A DNA stretch of 64,000 bases from Eulemur rufifrons. Its lineage: Eukaryota > Chordata > Mammalia > Primates > Lemuridae. The DNA is taken from the NCBI RefSeq assembly GCF_041146395.1, contig NC_090990.1:45270001-45334000 (forward strand), read 5' to 3'. A program made the position numbers and the translations under genes. A model generated the notes under the pieces. That model was given only the letters and a program-made list of their open reading frames with translations, ran no database searches and was not told the origin of the DNA. Of this stretch, positions 11,922 to 23,029 are shown one piece after another. The stretch's first letter is position 1; every line of letters starts with the position of its first letter.

Positions 11922-12780
11922 TTATTCTTTGTATATTGTCTTTCTTCCACATTTCTGATCAATAGCCTTTATTCTTAACTTCTTAACATGTGCCTCTCTT
12001 TGAATTCAGACTTAAAGTAGTCTGATTTCAAAGACTGTTTTTTTTTTCTTAGCACAATTATGACTCAATAGAAACTGAATACTTACTTCCAGCCCCCATA
12101 ACCTTGAGTATTGTTGGCTGAGACCTTAAATTCTAGAAACAAATATAAAATTGTAGATCTTGACTAGCAGTGGGTTATCTACAGATGCAACTGCAAACCT
12201 AGGCCTTCAGAGTGCCAAGAGCCAATCCAAAAGAACTCAGATTAATGAAGAAGTTCAAAGAAAAATTAAAATTCGGTATGAAAATAAGTGAAGAGTTCAG
12301 GGCCAATGATGGTAATGGAAAAGGAATGGGTTCAAAGGAAAAATGAGCAGAGTCTTGGACTATAATAACAAATGGGGCTGACTTGGCTTTTTTGTTATTT
12401 TTGTTGGCAGAATAACATATTTAATTTATGAATTCAATTATATACATATTTTAAAATTATATATTATATAAAATAATAGCATAATTTAAATATATTGCTT
12501 TTTCCATGCTTATATTTTATAAGACAATTTTATTAGCACTCTTTACATGCATATTTTACCTAAATGTCTTTATAAAATTACAAGAACCATTTTTTCTCTC
12601 TTCATAATTTTTTCTTTAAATCAACACTTTTTTTTTAATACTTCAAACACTCCCATGACATTTGTGTATCAATTCTGGTTTAGAAGTTTTGCATACTATT
12701 TCTAATATTTTGGTGGTTTCCTCTAAACAGAGGTATTTAAAATTCTAAAGCTGATCTATGTCTTTCCCTCCTGTATTTAT
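11922..12780. other. No recognised gene or repeat
   Basis: AT-rich sequence (for example 12420-12500 is nearly all A and T). No coding signal. Confidence 0.5.
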
Positions 12781-12789
12781 CAGTCAAGT

Positions 12790-13015
12790 TTACACTTGGG
12801 TGCATACAAGAAAAAAACAAAATAAGAGCAGTTTAAACAACGTTAGAATTTATCTATCACATAAAATAACTGCATAAATGTGCATTATTGGGTTTAATGT
12901 GGCAGATTTATGGTTCCTGGATACCCAGAATATTCTTTTTTTTTTTCCTCCATCTTCCTTAAGATCAGTTATTATTCAATATGGCTGCTGGAACTCAAGC
13001 TGTTATACCAATATT
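12790..13015 (-). mobile_element. MLT1-type MaLR LTR fragment (antisense)
   Basis: Antisense MLT1 features: a gtttaaacaacgttagaatt start (complement of the polyadenylation region), ttcctggatacccagaatat, and caatatggctgctggaactc, which is the complement of the cagcagccatt box. Confidence 0.5.
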
Positions 13016-13289
13016 CTATGAGCAGGTAAAGGCAAAAGTGATTTTCTACCTAGCTGAATCATATCTCTTTAAGAAACCTTCATGAATATTTCACACATAA
13101 TATTTACTTCTCATTGAAAAGTTATTAATTCATAAGTGTACCTAGCTGCAAAGGTAGCTGGTAAATATGAAACTTTAATCACATTACCAACCTCAACTTT
13201 TTTTTAACTAATAGAAAAAGGAAAAATGGATAGAAAGTAGGCAACTAGTAGTTTCTACAGCCATAACCTCACAAATATGACAAGGAACT

Positions 13290-13619
13290 TAAGATCATCT
13301 TCTATTCAAATTCCCCTCTTCTATTTTAGATATTGTAACCAGTATTTTATTTTTGCCTTTTAACTCCTCTTCTTGTTAGTCTTCTCCTACTTCCTTTTTT
13401 ATTAATGAGTTCCTATTTAGATTTACCAACATGTTTTAGGGATTTTTTTTTTTTTGCTCATCTTTGTTTCTTGCATCCTTCTTTCATCTTCTAGCTAAAA
13501 TTCCTTTGCTGAAGTACAACCTTCAGTAATTCTTTAATGAGGTTATGTAGACAGCAAACATCTTTAGACTTTACATTTCTGAAGATCTTTATTTTGCTCC
13601 CAGTTTTGAATATTATTTT
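13290..13619 (-). mobile_element. Old L1 fragment (antisense), left part split by an LTR
   Basis: Antisense L1M wording up to cagttttgaatattatttt. The same sequence resumes after the LTR as gcacagaattctaggttt (14063 onward), so the L1 was already present when the LTR landed. Confidence 0.65.
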
Positions 13620-13624
13620 GTTGG

Positions 13625-14057
13625 TGTAGGAATTGAATTGTGTCCCACCCTCCAAATTTACACACTGGAGCCCTAATTCCCAATAAGACTATATTTGGAA
13701 TATGGCCTAGTGATAGTTAATTTTATGTGTCAAATTGACTGGATCAGGGGATTCCCTTTAAAAAGATAATTAAGGTTCAATGGGGTCATAAGGATGGGGC
13801 CCCAATCTAATGTGACTGGTAGCCTTATCAGAAGTGGAAGAGACACCAGATTCATTTGCACAAAGAAAAGAGCACATGAAGTCACAGCAAGAAGGTGGCT
13901 GTCTGCAAGCCAGGGAGAGAGACCTCAAGAGAAACAAAACCTGCCAACACCTTGATCTTGGACATCCAGTCTCCAGAACTGTGACAAAATAAGTTTCTGT
14001 TGTTTAAGCCACCCACTCTGTGTTATTTTGTTAAGTTAGCCCTGGCAGATTCATACA
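13625..14057 (+). mobile_element. Solitary MLT1-type MaLR LTR with GTTGG target duplication
   Basis: A 433-bp LTR starting TGTAGG and ending TACA, flanked by GTTGG at 13620-13624 and 14058-14062. Internal words fit MLT1 in sense: attgaattgtgtcccaccct, ccaatctaatgtgactggta, accttgatcttggacatcc and gtctccagaactgtgacaaa. The polyadenylation region lies in ttctgttgtttaagccaccc. No retroviral coding sequence remains; this is a recombined solo LTR. It may contain a small foreign piece near 13710-13745 (agttaattttatgtgtcaaa). Confidence 0.8.
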
Positions 14058-14105
14058 GTTGGGCACAGAATTCTAGGTTTTTATTGTTTTTCCTCAGCAT
14101 TTAAT
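14058..14105 (-). mobile_element. Old L1 fragment, right part after the LTR
   Basis: Continuation of the L1 interrupted at 13620. It runs from gttgggcacagaattctagg to about the cctcagcattt word, then joins a different, younger L1 piece. Confidence 0.5.
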
Positions 14106-14427
14106 CTATTATCTTCTATGCCTGGTTTGTTGAGGATTTTTATCATGAAAGGGTGGTAAATTTTATTGAATGTTTTTTCTGCATCTATTGAGATGATCAT
14201 ATAGTCTTTGTTTTTGCTTCTGTTTGTGTGGTGAATCATATTTATTGATTTCTGCATGTTGAACCATCCTTGCATCCCTGGGATGAAGCCCACTTGGTCA
14301 TGATGGGTTATTTTTTTGATGTGTTGCTGAATTTGGTTTGCTAGCATTTTACTGAGGATTTTTGAATCTATATTCATAAGGTATATTGCTCTGTATTTTT
14401 CATTTTTGTTGCATCCTTTCCTGGCCT
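14106..14427 (-). mobile_element. Younger L1 ORF2 (RT region) fragment, antisense, left part
   Basis: The minus strand keeps 98 open codons of L1 reverse transcriptase (14081-14377), with [11 protein letters not shown] and [11 protein letters not shown] conserved; the second carries the first catalytic aspartate motif of L1 RT. It has no 3' tail, so it is an internal piece. The L1 text stops at cctggcctt (14428) and resumes near 14723. Confidence 0.8.
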
Positions 14428-14712
14428 TAGATGTTTAATGGTAATATTCAATTCAAATTTGACTTTTATTTGTGTGTGTGTTTGGTGATTTGGTTTAGTT
14501 TGATAAGTTTAAGAAAACTGATTTTTCTCTCCTAAAAACATATACTCTCAGCACTATAAATTATATCTCTAGTAGTATGTTGGTAAATATTTAACAACTG
14601 GCTCTGTGAAAGAAAAACAATTTTAAATCTTTCATTTGTGGTGTTTGCCAATTTCAATGGTGTAAACTCTTCCTCCATGTACAATTTCAAACTACCAACA
14701 GGAAAGCAATAA
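14428..14712 (+). repeat. Copied segment (copy A) lodged in an L1
   Basis: 285 bp that match 16474-16765 with about 17 mismatches and two indels by eye (about 94% identity). It starts at tagatgtttaatgg and ends at caataa in both copies. Copy B has 8 extra bases near 16545 (gatgagatgataag). L1 sequence lies on both sides of copy A only, so copy A is the derived copy. No poly(A) tail or target duplication. Confidence 0.9.
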
Positions 14713-14730
14713 TCACCTTGATAAGGTGAT
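14712..14730. repeat. 8-bp inverted repeat at the copy A right junction
   Basis: atcacctt (14712-14719), spacer gat, aaggtgat (14723-14730). The right arm belongs to the L1; the left arm is an inverted copy of it at the joint. Confidence 0.9.
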
Positions 14731-15205
14731 ACTGGCTTCATAGAATGAGTTGAGGAGGATTCTCTCCTACTCAATGTTATGGAATAATTTCTGCAGTATG
14801 AGTTCTTCTTTGTAGGTCTGGTAAAATTTGGCTGTGAATCCATCTAGTCTGGATTTTGTTGTTGTTGTTGTTGTTGGAAGCTTTTTTTTATTATTGCTTC
14901 AATTTTATTGCTCATTATTGGTCTGTTCAGGAGTTCTGCTTCTTCCTGATTGAGAATTGGGAGGTTATGTATTTCCAGGAATTTGTCCATTTCCTTACAT
15001 TTTTGAGTTTATGTGTGTAGAGATTTTCATAGTATTCACAGATGATATTTTGTATTTCTGTGGTATCAGTTGTAATATCCACTTTTTCATTTCTGATTAA
15101 CCTTTTAGGATCCTTTCTCTTCTATTCCTGGTTAATCTAACCAGAGGTCTATCAATTTTGTTTATCTTTTCAAAGAACCAACTTTTGTTTTCTTGATTCC
15201 TTATA
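14723..15205 (-). mobile_element. Younger L1 ORF2 fragment, antisense, right part
   Basis: Antisense L1 resumes at ggtgatactggcttcataga and continues through aatttgtccatttcctt and ttcaaagaaccaacttttgt. A (TTG)n run at 14857-14876 is inserted or expanded within it. Confidence 0.8.
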
Positions 15206-15214
15206 TGCACTTAT

Positions 15215-15350
15215 ATTAATTTCCTCGCCTGCAAAATGCATTTGAGGATACTTTTTTAAATCTTCCCACTGAATTATTGTGAGAATTGGTGAGATGATAT
15301 ATATAAAAAGTACAAGGTACTGTAGATTACTAAGTAATATTATTTCTTTT
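15215..15350 (+). mobile_element. MIR SINE fragment
   Basis: Sense MIR 3' half: cctgcaaaatgcatttgagg, ttattgtgagaattggtgag and a diverged terminal box. Confidence 0.5.
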
Positions 15351-15539
15351 ATAGGCTGATTGAGCTGTTATAATGGAGTTGCCAAGAGGTCAGTCTGAGG
15401 ATGTAGTCAAGTCATTTACAAAATCATTTCCTGTCTATTTGCTTTTCTTTCATTAACAATATATCAAGTCAGTCAAAATTATTAATGAATTTATATATGT
15501 GGGTTTGCAGCTAGAAACATAGATGATAACATAGTAAGA

Positions 15540-15760
15540 AAATGATATCTATGAGGAAAGCTTAAAGGAACAGAGATTATTTAGCCTACAAAGGTGATTT
15601 ATGATGAGTCTTCAAGCATAGAGACAGACCTTACTTCAGGGACACCCAATATGTGAACACTGATGTTTACAAAACCCAAGTAAGGGGATAGTTAATCACT
15701 CCACAAGAGGGTTCCTCACCCCTTGAACTGATTCTCTTTTACACAGGGAATATCCCAAAT
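15540..15760 (+). mobile_element. Possible L3/CR1 LINE fragment
   Basis: A segment around agattatttagcctacaaag and gagtcttcaagcatagag follows the sense CR1/L3 3' region. Weak. Confidence 0.35.
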
Positions 15761-16473
15761 AGAAATCAATTAAATTTACAAAATTTAATTTGCTGAAACG
15801 TTTCAGAAAAAGGAGATCCATCTGTCTAAATGTCTCTTTCACTAAGGATGGTCACCATCTGCTTTCTAATCCCCATAAGGCAGCAAATAAGAGATTGAAT
15901 TCTAAAATGTGAGATTTAAGTTGATCAAAGGAAGAATTTCATATCTATGTAGGCTTGTTAATCATAAGCACCCATTAATGAAGGCAAGTTATGGCATTTA
16001 CCATGTTTTCAAAACAAGATGACCTTCTTTGTTTTCTCCAGGAAGATGGATTAAGAGTGTGTCTATCCAAAGACTGAGGTGGATGGGATGACCATTAATG
16101 CCCTGCAAGCCCTAAGAGGCCATGGCTTTTCAGAGTGCAGATAGTATTCAGAACTGTTTGTGGAAAACATTAGGAGAGATCTTGCCATATGGAAAAGATT
16201 CACAATTTGAGATTTCATGTAGAAGACAGAGTAAATATAGAGGCAGCTGAAGGGCTGGAAGATATCGCTTCAGCAATATGCTTTCTGAAATCCAGGACAC
16301 CTGTTTCACTAAATTAGGTCAGAAACCTAGAGAGAATATATAAAGATTTCTTTTTTATAGAGATTTTCCTGGAGATTTCCATGACTTCTTGTCTTCATGT
16401 TTAGCACAGCTCAGCAAGCATACAAAAGTACAGAGACAAAAAAGCAGGAATGAAAAGCTTAAAGAATATTTTA

Positions 16474-16765
16474 TAGATGTTTAATGGTAATATTCAATTC
16501 AAATTTGGCTTTTGTTCATGTGTGTGTTTGGTGATTTGGTTTAGTTTGATGAGATGATAAGTTTAAGAAAACTGATTTTTCCTCCTAAAAGAATACACTT
16601 TCAGCACTATAAATTATATCTCTAGTAGTATGTTGGTAAATATTTAACAACTGGCTCTGTGAAAGAAAAACAATTTTAAAGCTTTCATTTGTGGCATGTG
16701 CCAATTTCTATGGTGTAAATTCTTCCTCCATGTACAATTTCAAACTACCAGCAGGATACCAATAA
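16474..16765 (+). repeat. Source segment (copy B) of the 285-bp duplication
   Basis: The ancestral location of the segment found inside the L1 at 14428. It sits in otherwise non-repetitive DNA: the flanks (gaatattttatagatg left, aaaggcagagctgtgagg right) carry no L1. No gene signal inside. Confidence 0.85.
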
Positions 16766-16829
16766 AGGCAGAGCTGTGAGGAGTTAGACAATCATTTCCA
16801 TTACCCGGCTCCTGCACACAGCTGCATCT

Positions 16830-17060
16830 TCTCTCTGACATTTTCCACTCTTGTTATTGGATTGTAGCTTCACACATTCCTTATCTTCTCTGTTTCATTG
16901 TAAACATAAGTCTCTGATTCTTCTACTTAGGTGCTATTTTTTTGTTTCTTTTTCTGATTCTTTTCTGTCCTCCAGTACTCCTACCACAATGCCTGGCACT
17001 TATCTAGTGCTTGACTAATCTCTATTGAGAGAATGACAGAGTAAATGAATGAATGAATGT
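16830..17060 (+). mobile_element. L2 LINE 3' end
   Basis: Sense L2: attgtagcttcacacattc, then acaatgcctggcacttatct, ending in gtaaatgaatgaatgaatg. Confidence 0.65.
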
Positions 17061-17399
17061 TCAAATTATAAATTACACTGAAGTCCAATGTTGAAGAGTA
17101 AAATCTTATTTTATTAGCATTATTAAAATTTCAATGGTTTTGAAATATGGAAGATACCACTTGGCCAATTCTCCTCTTCTTTCTTGGTATCCCAAACCTG
17201 GTTTTGTCCAGAGATTGGGCAGCAGTGTACTTAAGGAATGTGATTCCTCCCCAGGCCAATATGCTAATAATATTTCTGAGATTATTTGTTTACAGAGTTT
17301 TTGTGACCCAATTCTGTTAATAATATATAAGTGGAAGTCGTTTGGGAGGCTTTTGCAAAGGTTTTTTCCTCAATGGTAAAAAAAGATGCAATAAAGGTA

Positions 17400-17650
17400 A
17401 GCCTCTCTTCTTGTCTTTTCATAACACATAACATAACACATGTGGGTATGGGATACTTGGATCTGAACAGACTCCTGGTGTTCTTTACTGAAATACAAGA
17501 GAGACACAGAGAACCTGACACAGAACCTTGACATTGTTGACCTGCTGAATTAACCAACCCCAAATTGCCTGCCCCCTGATTTCTTGTTATATGAAATAAT
17601 AAACCCATATTGTTTAAGCCACTGTTCATTGGGCATCCTATTAAATAGAA
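17400..17650 (+). mobile_element. MLT1-type MaLR LTR 3' part
   Basis: Ends with the typical gaaataataaacccatattg polyadenylation region followed by tttaagccactgttcattgg. The 5' part is diverged. Confidence 0.5.
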
Positions 17651-17719
17651 TTTGAAAGATTCCTAACTAATCCACTATATTATAAATTTTGTAGTGTCCT
17701 TTAATGTTCTCATGATATA

Positions 17720-18200
17720 CAAATTCTTCCCTGGTTGGTTTCTACCCACTTTTGCTTCTCTCCACTTTACATCCCAACCCATTTAAGGTCCTCTAGATAT
17801 GGATGTCGTTCCTTATTTTTGCTCAAGCATTTTCTTCTTTTTGGAACTTATCTCAAACCTCCGCTCCCCTAATCAGACCTTGTGTACTCAGAAAATCCCT
17901 ATTAACCCTTTGAGACACATTCTTTCAATCTACTTCATCAAGAAGATTTCCTTTAATCTATCTCCAATAATTAATTTCTTCATAATCTATTCTCCATACT
18001 TTATCATATATGTACTGCTGTTGTATTTAAGTTATTGTTTTTTTTTTTGTTTTGTTTTTTTGGTTTACCACTCTTTTCCTCACTCTCCTTCTGTATCTGT
18101 GTGTACATGCATGCTTGTTTTCTTCACTTTACATCTAGTGTCTAGCTTGGTGCCTGGCACATAGAAAATGCTCCATCAATACTGGTAACTTAAAATGAAT
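17720..18200 (+). mobile_element. L2 LINE fragment(s)
   Basis: Ends in gtgcctggcacatagaaaat and gctccatcaatact. The upstream pyrimidine-rich text (17860-17960) fits the region before the L2 3' end. A T10 run lies near 18040. Confidence 0.5.
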
Positions 18201-19419
18201 TGACATTCATAGAAACATGCATAAATGGTATATTTAATTGAACTTAAGATACTATTGAAGAATTTTAATATCCAATATCCTTGTTCTTGACTTTAGGAAC
18301 ATCCATAAAGGCTTTGCATCATATTCCATTTTGTAACATTTAAAAGACAATCTTTACAATACATATAAATGTATATGTATATATGTATATAAATATATGT
18401 AAATAGCTTCTCCCAAATCTTTGCTGCCATCCACATGGGATGGAATATCTATTGAATTTCACATACCTTCTTTAGAAGTGTCAGAAAAACTCAATAGTAG
18501 GCTACTGTCATTCCACCCCTCCCAGACTTATCCAGCAGGATTTTGATTCCTGACCAGCTGGTGCTTTACTAGCCTTCAGGGGAGAATTAAGACACTTTAT
18601 TATTACTATTATTTTTAACTAAAGCCTGGAATCCTGAGTTAAAAAACTTAGTTGGTGCAAAGTGAGGGGGAGCTTTGAAACTCCAAAGACCCACACTGTC
18701 AGATGAGGGAGAGTTTAGATTTGGGCTCCCCAGGTAGCAAAGATCCAGGGTTCTTCCTTACTCTCTTATGACTTTCTGGAGAGGTGGCAGATCTCCAAAG
18801 GGAAATAGGCACTAGACAGCTTGGCACTGCCTTCAGCCAAGATGCCCCATGACCAACTTTAAGATGAGGGCAACAGAACTCCGTGACTGCAAACGACCAT
18901 GTGGTCTTGGGCAATGAGTATTGCAGGGTGAATGATGTGTATTGAAGACCAGGATGCTTGTGTAAATGTTCCTGATGGTATCAGGCTCTCAGAGCCTGGG
19001 TACCACTTTGGGTAAGTAACAGATTCTCAATAATGACTGAGATTGAAGCAGGATGAAAGCTCAGAGTAAATGATCATACAGAAATTAAAGATGTGACATT
19101 CTTTATACTTTAAGTTGCTTAGTATTCCCAGCATCGGGGGGGGGGGGACGGGGAGGGATATCAGGTCGATTGTAGTACACACAAACATATATTGGTTTTT
19201 TGCTGCAAATTGACTTCAACTTATTGGTTTAATCATAGCCCTGAGAGTATATACCTACCAGGCCATGAGTCCCATGTTGAAGAGGTAAAGGATGATTTCT
19301 CTTTCCCTTAAAAGTTTTCCATTCCCCTCTGGATCTTCTCACCTATAAGGAAAAGCAAGCATAAAAACACAAATTTGTATCAAAACATCAGTAAAATGCT
19401 AAGGGAGGGATGGAGAAAA
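18201..19419. other. Single-copy DNA; AT repeat and G-run only
   Basis: Contains a degenerate ATGTATAT run (18365-18410) and a G12 run at 19136-19147 followed by GGGG and GGG. No coding signal. Confidence 0.6.
19136..19157 (+). repeat. Poly-G tract, possible G-quadruplex
   Basis: Twelve G, then AC, GGGG, A, GGG. Enough G-tracts for an intramolecular quadruplex. Poly-G length is prone to sequencing error. Confidence 0.7.
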
Positions 19420-19620
19420 TTTGTATTTGCACTGCACCAACTATATGCCTGATACTTGAAATGTATTATTTTATTCAATTCTCAAAGGATTCTGAAATGT
19501 GGGTGTTCATTATCATACCCACAGATGAAAAGCCTGAGGCTCAGAAAGATAAAAGAGCTTGCCAAAGGTCATTCACCTAGGAGGTGTTAGTGATCAATTT
19601 CTATTAGAGGCTGGAAGATA
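19420..19620 (-). mobile_element. MIR SINE
   Basis: Antisense MIR: caactatatgcctgatactt, ttcaattctcaaaggatt, acagatgaaaagcctgagg and agcttgccaaaggtc. Confidence 0.75.
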
Positions 19621-20869
19621 TATTCTTTCTTATGATACAAAAATAAAAACAGAAACTAAGGCAAAAAGAAGAAAAGAAAAACTCTCTTATTTGGTAGAGA
19701 GTCTGAAATTCAGAGAAAAGGCTTACCGGCATGCCTGCGGGAATGAAGGGAAGGAAGTTGCAGTTTGTTGTACTTGACTCACCATTCTAGCATCTTACAT
19801 CATTCCCAAGATGCCATTTCTCATGGATTCACCATGCATGGGTCAAATAGCCATCCAAATCTATTATGCACTGATTCTTAAAAAAGCTGCTGCTAATTTC
19901 TCCCTCTGAAAAATGTAAATGTATGCACTTCTCGTGTAATGTTAATAGAGAAATAAGATAAAATTCAGTTTGCCTCGGACACATAATCCTAACCAATTCA
20001 GCCTGGTTGTAAACCAATTCAAGTACAGTAACAATCTATCTAAAAGATGCCCTTAAAGACAAAATGCAATAATCTACTTAAAAACAATGTGAAAAATTAA
20101 GGAAACCTATATGTAGGATAGTAATAATCTTCTTTGTTAAGCCATTTTCATAATTTTAAAAGAGCAGACAGCTCTCAACTCAATAGGGCCATATATAAAA
20201 TGGTGAATCCTTCCCAAGTGTCTACGAAATATGCATGTAAAAAGAATTTTATGCAATTATGTTCCGGGAGTATTAAACCTTAATTAATATATTGGTGATT
20301 TCAATAATAAAATGCCCAGTGTTGTCTAAGAACAAATGGAAAGCATTAAACCAATGGTTAGATTTATGGCTAAATAAATCAAGTACATTGTCAAATTCGT
20401 CAGGGAAATCTTTCCACCTATATGTGTCCTTGATTCTAGAGAGCTCCCTCCCAGAACGCCAGACATTCTGTCAATGATGCTCTGCACTCATGAATTGTGA
20501 CTATTGCAATACATTTAAATTATAGATGGGGCGTTTTCTGGTGAGCTGTGTGCCTGCAAAGTGACCACAGGTACAGAATCCCCTAGTTTGCCTAATCTAG
20601 TACATCTGTGCTTGTGCTTCAGGGGTATTAGATTGGAGATGGGGTGGGAATACGGAGGCTTGGGATGCTGAGTTTAGTGGAGGAGAAAAGCAGCTGCATT
20701 GAAACATAAGAAAAACAAAGAGCAAAAAAAAAAAAAGAAGATTTTTTTTTCTTATGAATATATTTAACATGTTAAACAGATTCTGGCAATTTCCTGATGG
20801 CTCCAAAAGAAGCCTGAGCTGAGATTTTCACAGAGAGTGTTCCAGGCCCTGAATACTGTACCTCGTGTA
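19621..20869. other. Single-copy DNA, nothing assigned
   Basis: No repeat or coding signal recognised. An A13 run followed closely by a T9 run (20725-20749) can pair. Confidence 0.5.
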
Positions 20870-21560
20870 TTGAATCACATCTGCTACAGAGAGGAAGCAA
20901 TGAATAATTAACTCGGCCTCCACATTATCGCCATAGATTACAGTCATCTTGACTGCTGGACTGCCTTGCACAACATAAACCATTTAGAAAACTCGCTTAC
21001 TCTCTTTCCTTTTAAATTTTTCTTGCTATCACTTGCCACTTAAAAGGGTAAATCTTTCTCTAGTTTTAATTAAAGCATTTAAAATAATTTACATTGAAAT
21101 CATATGTGCTCGGGTCTGTCAGAATTGATGCTTTAATAACATGCCATCCCTTTCTCCATTGCCCTGAAATCTGTTAAAATTACCACTAATCTAATTGGGA
21201 ACAAAGTTGTCAAATGCATGCAGCTCTGACAGTTTGTCTTTCTGCAAACTGCCGACAGATTGCAAGTTACGCATGTGTTGAGCAGATGGGTAAGTTAAAA
21301 GGAACACCAAAAAAAAAAAAAAAGCAATTTATTAAATCACCTGGAACCAGCAGCTCCGGTCCAAAAATAGTGAGAATGAAATATAGCAGGAGCCGGGAGT
21401 GCTGGCACTAGAATATACCAGAAGGTACCGGTTACAAAACAAGATAAACATTTGGAGATGCCTCAGCTGTGTTACAGAATAATGAGGAGTTATTTAACCC
21501 GATATAGATTACCAGCCAAAATTAATTTAGGGTGCCGCTTTTTTGGAAAGTGATTTGCAA
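20870..21560. other. Candidate conserved non-coding element
   Basis: A repeat-free block with many TAAT/ATTA homeodomain-type cores (aataattaactcgg, gttttaattaaagc, ctaatctaattggg) and mixed composition, unlike the decayed repeats around it. An A16 run at 21310 is the only simple repeat. Calling it conserved is inference; only the motif density is seen. Confidence 0.35.
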
Positions 21561-21654
21561 AGTGATTGCTTTAACCCTTTGCTGTCTTCTCATTATCATA
21601 GGAGGACTGGCACATTTTTCTCCTTCTCACATTCTCGTAGACATCAACACACTT

Positions 21655-21860
21655 CACATATATGAATCCATAACTTTGCACGCAGAACACACTGGCATAC
21701 ATATACACATATTCATATTCATATATTAATACATACAAACACATGCACATCTGTGCACCCACGTACAACTTGTATGTGCACACACATGCACAGGAATATA
21801 TATGATCTCCTATATGTGTATACAACCATGAGCTATATATGTACAGGTACATCAGTCTCT
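21655..21860. repeat. Degenerate CATA/ACAC-rich tract
   Basis: About 200 bp of mostly alternating purine-pyrimidine ACATAT, ACACAC and TATATG words. Open frames across it on both strands are composition artefacts. Confidence 0.8.
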
Positions 21861-21920
21861 ATAGATCTACCTGCCTATCTATGATTACATTCATGAGAGA
21901 TTGCTTGTTTGCCATCATCT

Positions 21921-22241
21921 GAAGCAAGATTCTTTTTCTTTGTTTTTGAGACATAGTCTTGCTCTATCACCTGGGCTAGAGTGCAGTGGCATTGTCATAG
22001 TTCACTGTAATCTCAAACTTCTGGGCTCAAGCGATTCTCCTGTTTCAGACTCCTGAGTAGCTGGGACTACAGGCATATGCCACCACGCTCAGCTAATTTT
22101 TCTATTTTTTGTAGAGACAGGATCTCGCTCTTGCTCAGGCTGATCTCAAACTCCTGGCCTTAAGCAATCCTCCCACCTCGGCTTCCCAAAGTGCTAAGAT
22201 TACTGGCATGAGCCACCGTGCTCGGCCTGATGCAAGGTTCT
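21921..22241 (-). mobile_element. Alu (dimeric), full length, with diverged target duplication
   Basis: Two Alu monomers in antisense. It starts with a T-rich tail (21934-21945), then gagacatagtcttgctctat, the word ggctcaagcgattctcctg, a linker at about 22100 (tctattttttgtagagacag), and ends with gtgagc-type caccgtgctcggcc at 22227. Flanks gaagcaagattct (21921-21933) and gatgcaaggttct (22229-22241) are a 13-bp target duplication with two changes, so it is not recent. The right-monomer word ctcgctcttgctcaggctg is the form I associate with strepsirrhine Alus. Confidence 0.95.
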
Positions 22242-23029
22242 GAGTAAGCCAAGCATGCGTGGGTTATCCAACCCATAGCTGCTGTTGTCATAATTGCTTT
22301 CATGTGTTCCATGGGTAACTGTCCAGGCAAGAGGTGGGGTAAGGGTGGGGGAGGGAGAGATTGGGGAAGTGGGAAGTGAAACCTAATGGCCTCTTGCTCG
22401 TGGGACTCCACAGCTACTCCGTGTGATAAGAACTTTTGAAAGGTGTTCTTTGAAGACTTATGTGGAAGGATCCAATAAACCTTAAGACCCAAGAAATAAA
22501 GAGGATATATTTTAACTCATATTTGTCTCATTGAGGCAACCTGGGCCTGTACAAAGTCATCAATTCAATTTTTAAAGGGCAATAAATCTCAAATAAAGAT
22601 ACATTCTGTCTCTGCTAGCAGCCAGAGGCTCAGAAAATTAACTCTCTCTCTGTTCCTGGAACAGGCCAATACAATTACTTCAAGGAGAATCTCTTGCTGG
22701 AAGTTTAGGTGGTCAGCAATGAAGAGCCAAGAACGGAGAGTGTTCCCAGGTCCCTGGGAGCAGTGCAGTGGAATTCAGATATTAAATACTGGTGTTCTTC
22801 TTGGCTCACTCCTCTCTTCACTTTACTTGCTTCTCCTGGGGACATCATCCACTTTCATCGTTTTAGCTGCCATGTAGTCCGATGGTTTTCAAGTCTGTAT
22901 CCATAGCCCTGGTTCCTCTCACTTGGATCAGAGTCCTACATCCAAATACCTGGGGCCAATCACCACGTGAACATTCCTTGGGCCTCTCCATGGTTCAAAA
23001 TGAACTCAATTCCTCAATTCTGTGTTCAC
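22242..23029. other. Single-copy DNA, nothing assigned
   Basis: No coding signal or repeat family recognised. Confidence 0.5.

Noticed and set aside
21571..21852. Tyr/Val/Cys-rich minus-strand frame
   Set aside because: Translation of the CATA/ACAC simple repeat.
22160..22492. 110-codon minus-strand frame
   Set aside because: Its C-terminal part is Alu sequence read in sense; the rest is single-copy DNA without similarity.
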